Positions 61,046 to 64,000 of a stretch of DNA of 64,000 nt are shown here, piece by piece (position 1 is the first letter of the stretch; each line of letters starts with the position of its first letter). The stretch spans positions 2,358,371 to 2,422,370 of the forward strand of contig OX422193.1 in the NCBI GenBank assembly GCA_949130485.1, written 5' to 3'. Origin of the DNA: Agelas oroides (lineage: Eukaryota; Porifera; Demospongiae; Agelasida; Agelasidae). The notes under the pieces were generated by a model. It ran no database searches. It saw only the letters and a list, made by a program, of their open reading frames with translations, and was not told the DNA's origin. The translations under genes and the position numbers were made by a program.

Positions 61046-61989
61046 CTGTTGTATGGAGTACAATTATTGCATAGAATGTTTGTTTTACTACAATTTCTGT
61101 GACTGGGAATTATATATATTTCCCGATTTATTTCCCTCCTAATTGCAGTGGGTAGGGAATCTATACAAGTTAATGCATGAGCGGTGCCTTTCATCTTATG
61201 GCTTCCCAGGATACAAGTACAAATGTACTGCTGTTTGCTTGACCATGAAACAAACAAGCTGTGCATATGAATATAATTATGTGGTAAACTTCTTTACAGG
61301 CTAAATGGGAAAATTAATTTTTTTGGGGGGGTTTGTATTTTGCAAGGTCAATGCACACAGCAGTGAATACAGACATCCTTCTCAGAGACTACATATAAGT
61401 TCTCTCCTAGCACCCCTTTCAGAGCACCAGAGGACTGGACACACTGCGCACAGATGAACCTCCCCCTAGCATCCTCTCTTTGAGCACTGCATAATCAAAG
61501 AGAGGCTGGGTACACATTTACACCTTTACTTCAAGTGTTAGGCATCCCATCCATTTGACGGATATTCACTTGTTTAATTGATGTCATAGACTTAGTACAT
61601 GCATGTACTTGACAAAAAATTCAACTTGATGAAGTAAGTATACGTATGTTTAGCATACACGTATGCTCAGTAATGATGTTCGATAAATGCATGATTGTAT
61701 ATTTCAGCAACCACTTTGCCTTACCTGCCCAGAGCTCGGCTTGTAGTGTGTGGCTACACAACTCAATGACAGATAAACTAACCCCTATATATATAGCACT
61801 CCCTCAAACTATCTTCCTGACTTATGAGGTAGAGTTCAACATGCTTCTTTGGATTCTTTGTATGTTCTATCATCGAACATGGCAGCTAGCATGCAGACGT
61901 GCAAAACGTCTGCAAACGTCTGCATGTGCACATGCTGCCATGCGGAGTCAACTCTTATTTTGTCCACTCCATCATGTTCATAAACAATA
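61046..61989. other. Interior of inverted-repeat element without gene
   Basis: AT-rich, with a local repeat of GCAAACGTCTGCA type at 61897-61930. Nothing coding supported. Confidence 0.4.
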
Positions 61990-62041
61990 TTATACTCGGA
62001 CAAATGCACACCACAGCATTGCACAGCAGGTTTGCTAATTA

Positions 62042-63187
62042 CAGTGGAACCCTGCTTTAACGGACACCCCTCAACAGCGGACACCCACGATATAACGGAC
62101 AATCCCGAAAGTCCCGACTGTCCTTCCGTTCACTTCAGTACTTAAGCAACCCCTGAATAGCGGACACCCCGCTACTCCGTATAACGGGCAGTTTTCGCGG
62201 TCCCAATTGTCGGCAAACAATACTTAACGACCCCGATTTAGCGGACACTCGTCGACCTTTTCAGCAAGATTGTCCACCATCGCTGCTGTAGTTTTTTTTT
62301 TTTTTTTTTTTTTTTTTTGTGTATAATAATTCTGCATGAGATTACATGTCAGGGATACATACAATAGCATACATGTCGCTAATACATGGTATGTACCCAT
62401 CTAATATTACACAGTTAAAGTATATTTAAAATAGAATTTTTAAAAGAGTTATAATTTGCCAGAGCCACATCAGATGGTAGTAAATTCCAAGGCTCAACGG
62501 AGTGAGGAAAGAAAGAGTACTTAAAGCTGTCTGTCTTAGCAGTAAATCCTGACAATGTATGGGGGGCTAAGCTTCGTAGATTGAAAGGGTTGTCTCTTGC
62601 AGAGATGGGAACATTTGGAAAGTCAGCAAGACCATGTACAATTTTGTACATTACACTGAGTTTCATCTGCTTTCTCCTGGCAGCGAGAGTCGGGAGATTT
62701 AGGCTACTGCACAACATAGAATAACTAGCATCCCACTGTTTTGAACAGACTCGCAAGGCAAACTTCTGAACTGATTCTAGCATATCTATATCTTTCTGTA
62801 GGTAAGGGTCCCAAACTTGACAGGCATATTCAAGATGGGGTCTGATGTTAGAGACATAGAGTTGCTTTAGGGTGGTAGTATCTGCATCTTGGTAAAATTG
62901 CCTATAGAGCATTCCAACCAGCCTTCTTGCTTTGGTGCATATCATATTTATGTGGGCAGCTTAACATTAGATTAGTGCTGTTATCGTAGCATTATCCTCT
63001 GCTTAGCCTTCCCTGCCAGCGTACAGCAAAGGAAGCTCTGAAAACGCAGCCACGTTGTGCTCAACAGCCCGATTACAAAGTACCACGCCTACCGGAAATA
63101 TACCGGAAGCCCCTCAGTTAGGGACACCTCGCTATAAGGGACAAAATGTTGGTTCCCGATGGTGTCCGTTATAGAGGGGTTCCACTG
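62042..63187. mobile_element. pogo/Tigger-like element, split by a LINE
   Basis: Left end CAGTGGAACCCTGCTTTAAC and right end reading GTTATAGAGGGGTTCCACTG are inverted copies with TA on each side (62040-62041, 63188-63189). Internal sequence repeats the GGACACC/GGTGTCC motif several times. CAGTGGAACC ends with TA target sites are typical of the pogo branch of Tc1/mariner. No transposase. It is inserted in the right arm of the larger element and holds the LINE at 62292-62960. Confidence 0.75.
62292..62960 (-). mobile_element. 5'-truncated LINE (non-LTR retrotransposon)
   Basis: Minus strand: frame 62945-62415 is open (LYRQFYQDADTTTLKQLYVS, IRPHLEYACQVWDPYLQKD, ESVQKFALRVCSKQW, YKIVHGL) and matches the C-terminal tail that follows the reverse transcriptase in CR1/L2/Jockey-type LINEs. 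A run of 27 T at 62292-62318 is its poly(A) tail. The catalytic RT motif is absent, so it is 5'-truncated. The retained frame has no stop. Confidence 0.85.
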
Positions 63188-63483
63188 TATATGCACCAAA
63201 CATAAGAGTGTTGATCAGTCAAGGATCATGGATGGAAATAATTCAAGCTTTTTTGCTGCCCATGAGAACACAAAACGTAGGCCTCCGTACTGATCATCAA
63301 TTAATAGGCTGTGAGGGTTGCTCTGAAATGTCAGTCTAGCTACACAGCTGCCAGAAATGCATCCCTTCTCTGATATTCAATACTGACTAGTTTTAATACT
63401 ATACTGATACCATGCTTACTTGTTCTCTTCTCCCTTGATGTGCTGCATACTCTCTGAATGCAAGCTTGTATGCAGAAATTCGG

Positions 63484-63975
63484 CATGTGGGGAAGTTTGA
63501 GCTATTTTAGGACATTTGGTTGTCAATTAACACATAGAATCATCAAATGGAAGTACAATTTTAACACTTGACTGCTTCTAGTGTAGCTGTATACTGTTGG
63601 GTACTTCACTTCAGTCCTAATTGTACACTTCTAAAGTTGTTTTGATTTTCCTGAAAGTCACATCAAATACTCTGGAAAGCTTAAGATTTGGCCTCCTTGC
63701 TTCACCTTTTGCAAATTCTGTTCAGATTTTCTGCTATGATCCTTTCAATTTTACACCTATATTTAAGCAATAGAGATTTGCAACAACCTTCAAAGTCAAA
63801 AGTAGCTACAAGCCTAAACCTCAGTCAATTCTCTTCATATGGTATCAAATGAGAGCTGCCTTCAATGTTTGAGTTCTAGTAAAAAGTTACACTCAAAAAT
63901 GTCTATATTTCTTTGATTTTATATGGTGTGATGGCACCTTTTAATGTGTTAACAAGACCAAATGTCCTCCAACTT
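63484..63975. mobile_element. MITE in right arm of the inverted-repeat element
   Basis: The ends CATGTGGGGAAGTTTGAG and, inverted, CATATGAAGAAGTTGGAGGA share imperfect inverted repeats including GGACATTTGGT. It separates two pieces of the outer arm. No ORF. Confidence 0.55.
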
Positions 63976-64000
63976 CTTCATATGTGAAGTTAAATCTCGT

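Larger units (their letters stand above)
59644..64000. mobile_element. Large inverted-repeat element fossil, right arm interrupted
   Basis: Sequence from 59644 (ACGAGATTTAACTTCA) to about 60020 returns inverted on the right in three pieces: about 61990-62041, 63188-63484 and 63976-64000. The gaps are later insertions: a pogo-like element (62042-63187) and a MITE (63484-63975). The element may extend beyond the window, since the right arm reaches the last base. Inside lies a tyrosine-recombinase remnant. Broken and old. Confidence 0.78.

Overview
The window looks like nuclear DNA of a marine sponge (probably a demosponge) or a similarly early-branching animal. The genes have many short, mostly phase-1 introns, the intergenic DNA is AT-rich and crowded with small inverted-repeat transposons, and the gene families present (multi-SRCR/Ig receptors, Death-NACHT-LRR receptors with an N-terminal 2A peptide, Academ-like transposons) fit that setting. 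The species assignment is inference; nothing in the sequence names it.

Layout. 1-7014 (+): the 3' part of an SRCR-Ig single-pass receptor (copy A). 7103-10475: a spacer carrying a decayed NLR fragment and anonymous sequence, which recurs at 25848-32040. 10476-18014: mostly non-coding, with a direct duplication, two 9-bp-target-site MITEs and tRNA-derived SINE copies. 18015-22581 (+): an intact-looking two-exon NLR that starts with a hydrophobic stretch and a canonical 2A peptide, followed by Death-like, proline-rich, helical, NACHT and LRR regions. 23102-25845: a Tc1/mariner-type element with a damaged transposase and an oppositely oriented second ORF, itself hit by a MITE. 26240-32040: the second copy of the spacer with its own NLR fragment and a 1.8-kb insertion. 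32212-42757 (+): the complete SRCR-Ig receptor (copy B), 21 exons, about 1487 residues. 43040-51707: an 8.7-kb Academ-like DNA transposon with a 20-bp terminal inverted repeat, 4-bp target duplication and an open 1899-codon transposase on the minus strand. 52907-55199 (-): a secreted CUB-domain gene. 55.5-64 kb: nested transposons, including long-TIR elements, a tyrosine-recombinase fossil, a pogo-like element and a truncated LINE.

How it fits together. The locus is a tandem array of innate-recognition genes in which SRCR-Ig receptors alternate with NLRs. Both receptor tails keep two tyrosines in a YxxV-x7-Yxx(V/L) arrangement although the rest of the tail differs, which suggests ITAM-like signalling. 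The intact NLR lies where a third receptor copy would be expected from the repeated flanks. Transposons and local palindromes account for most differences between the duplicated blocks.
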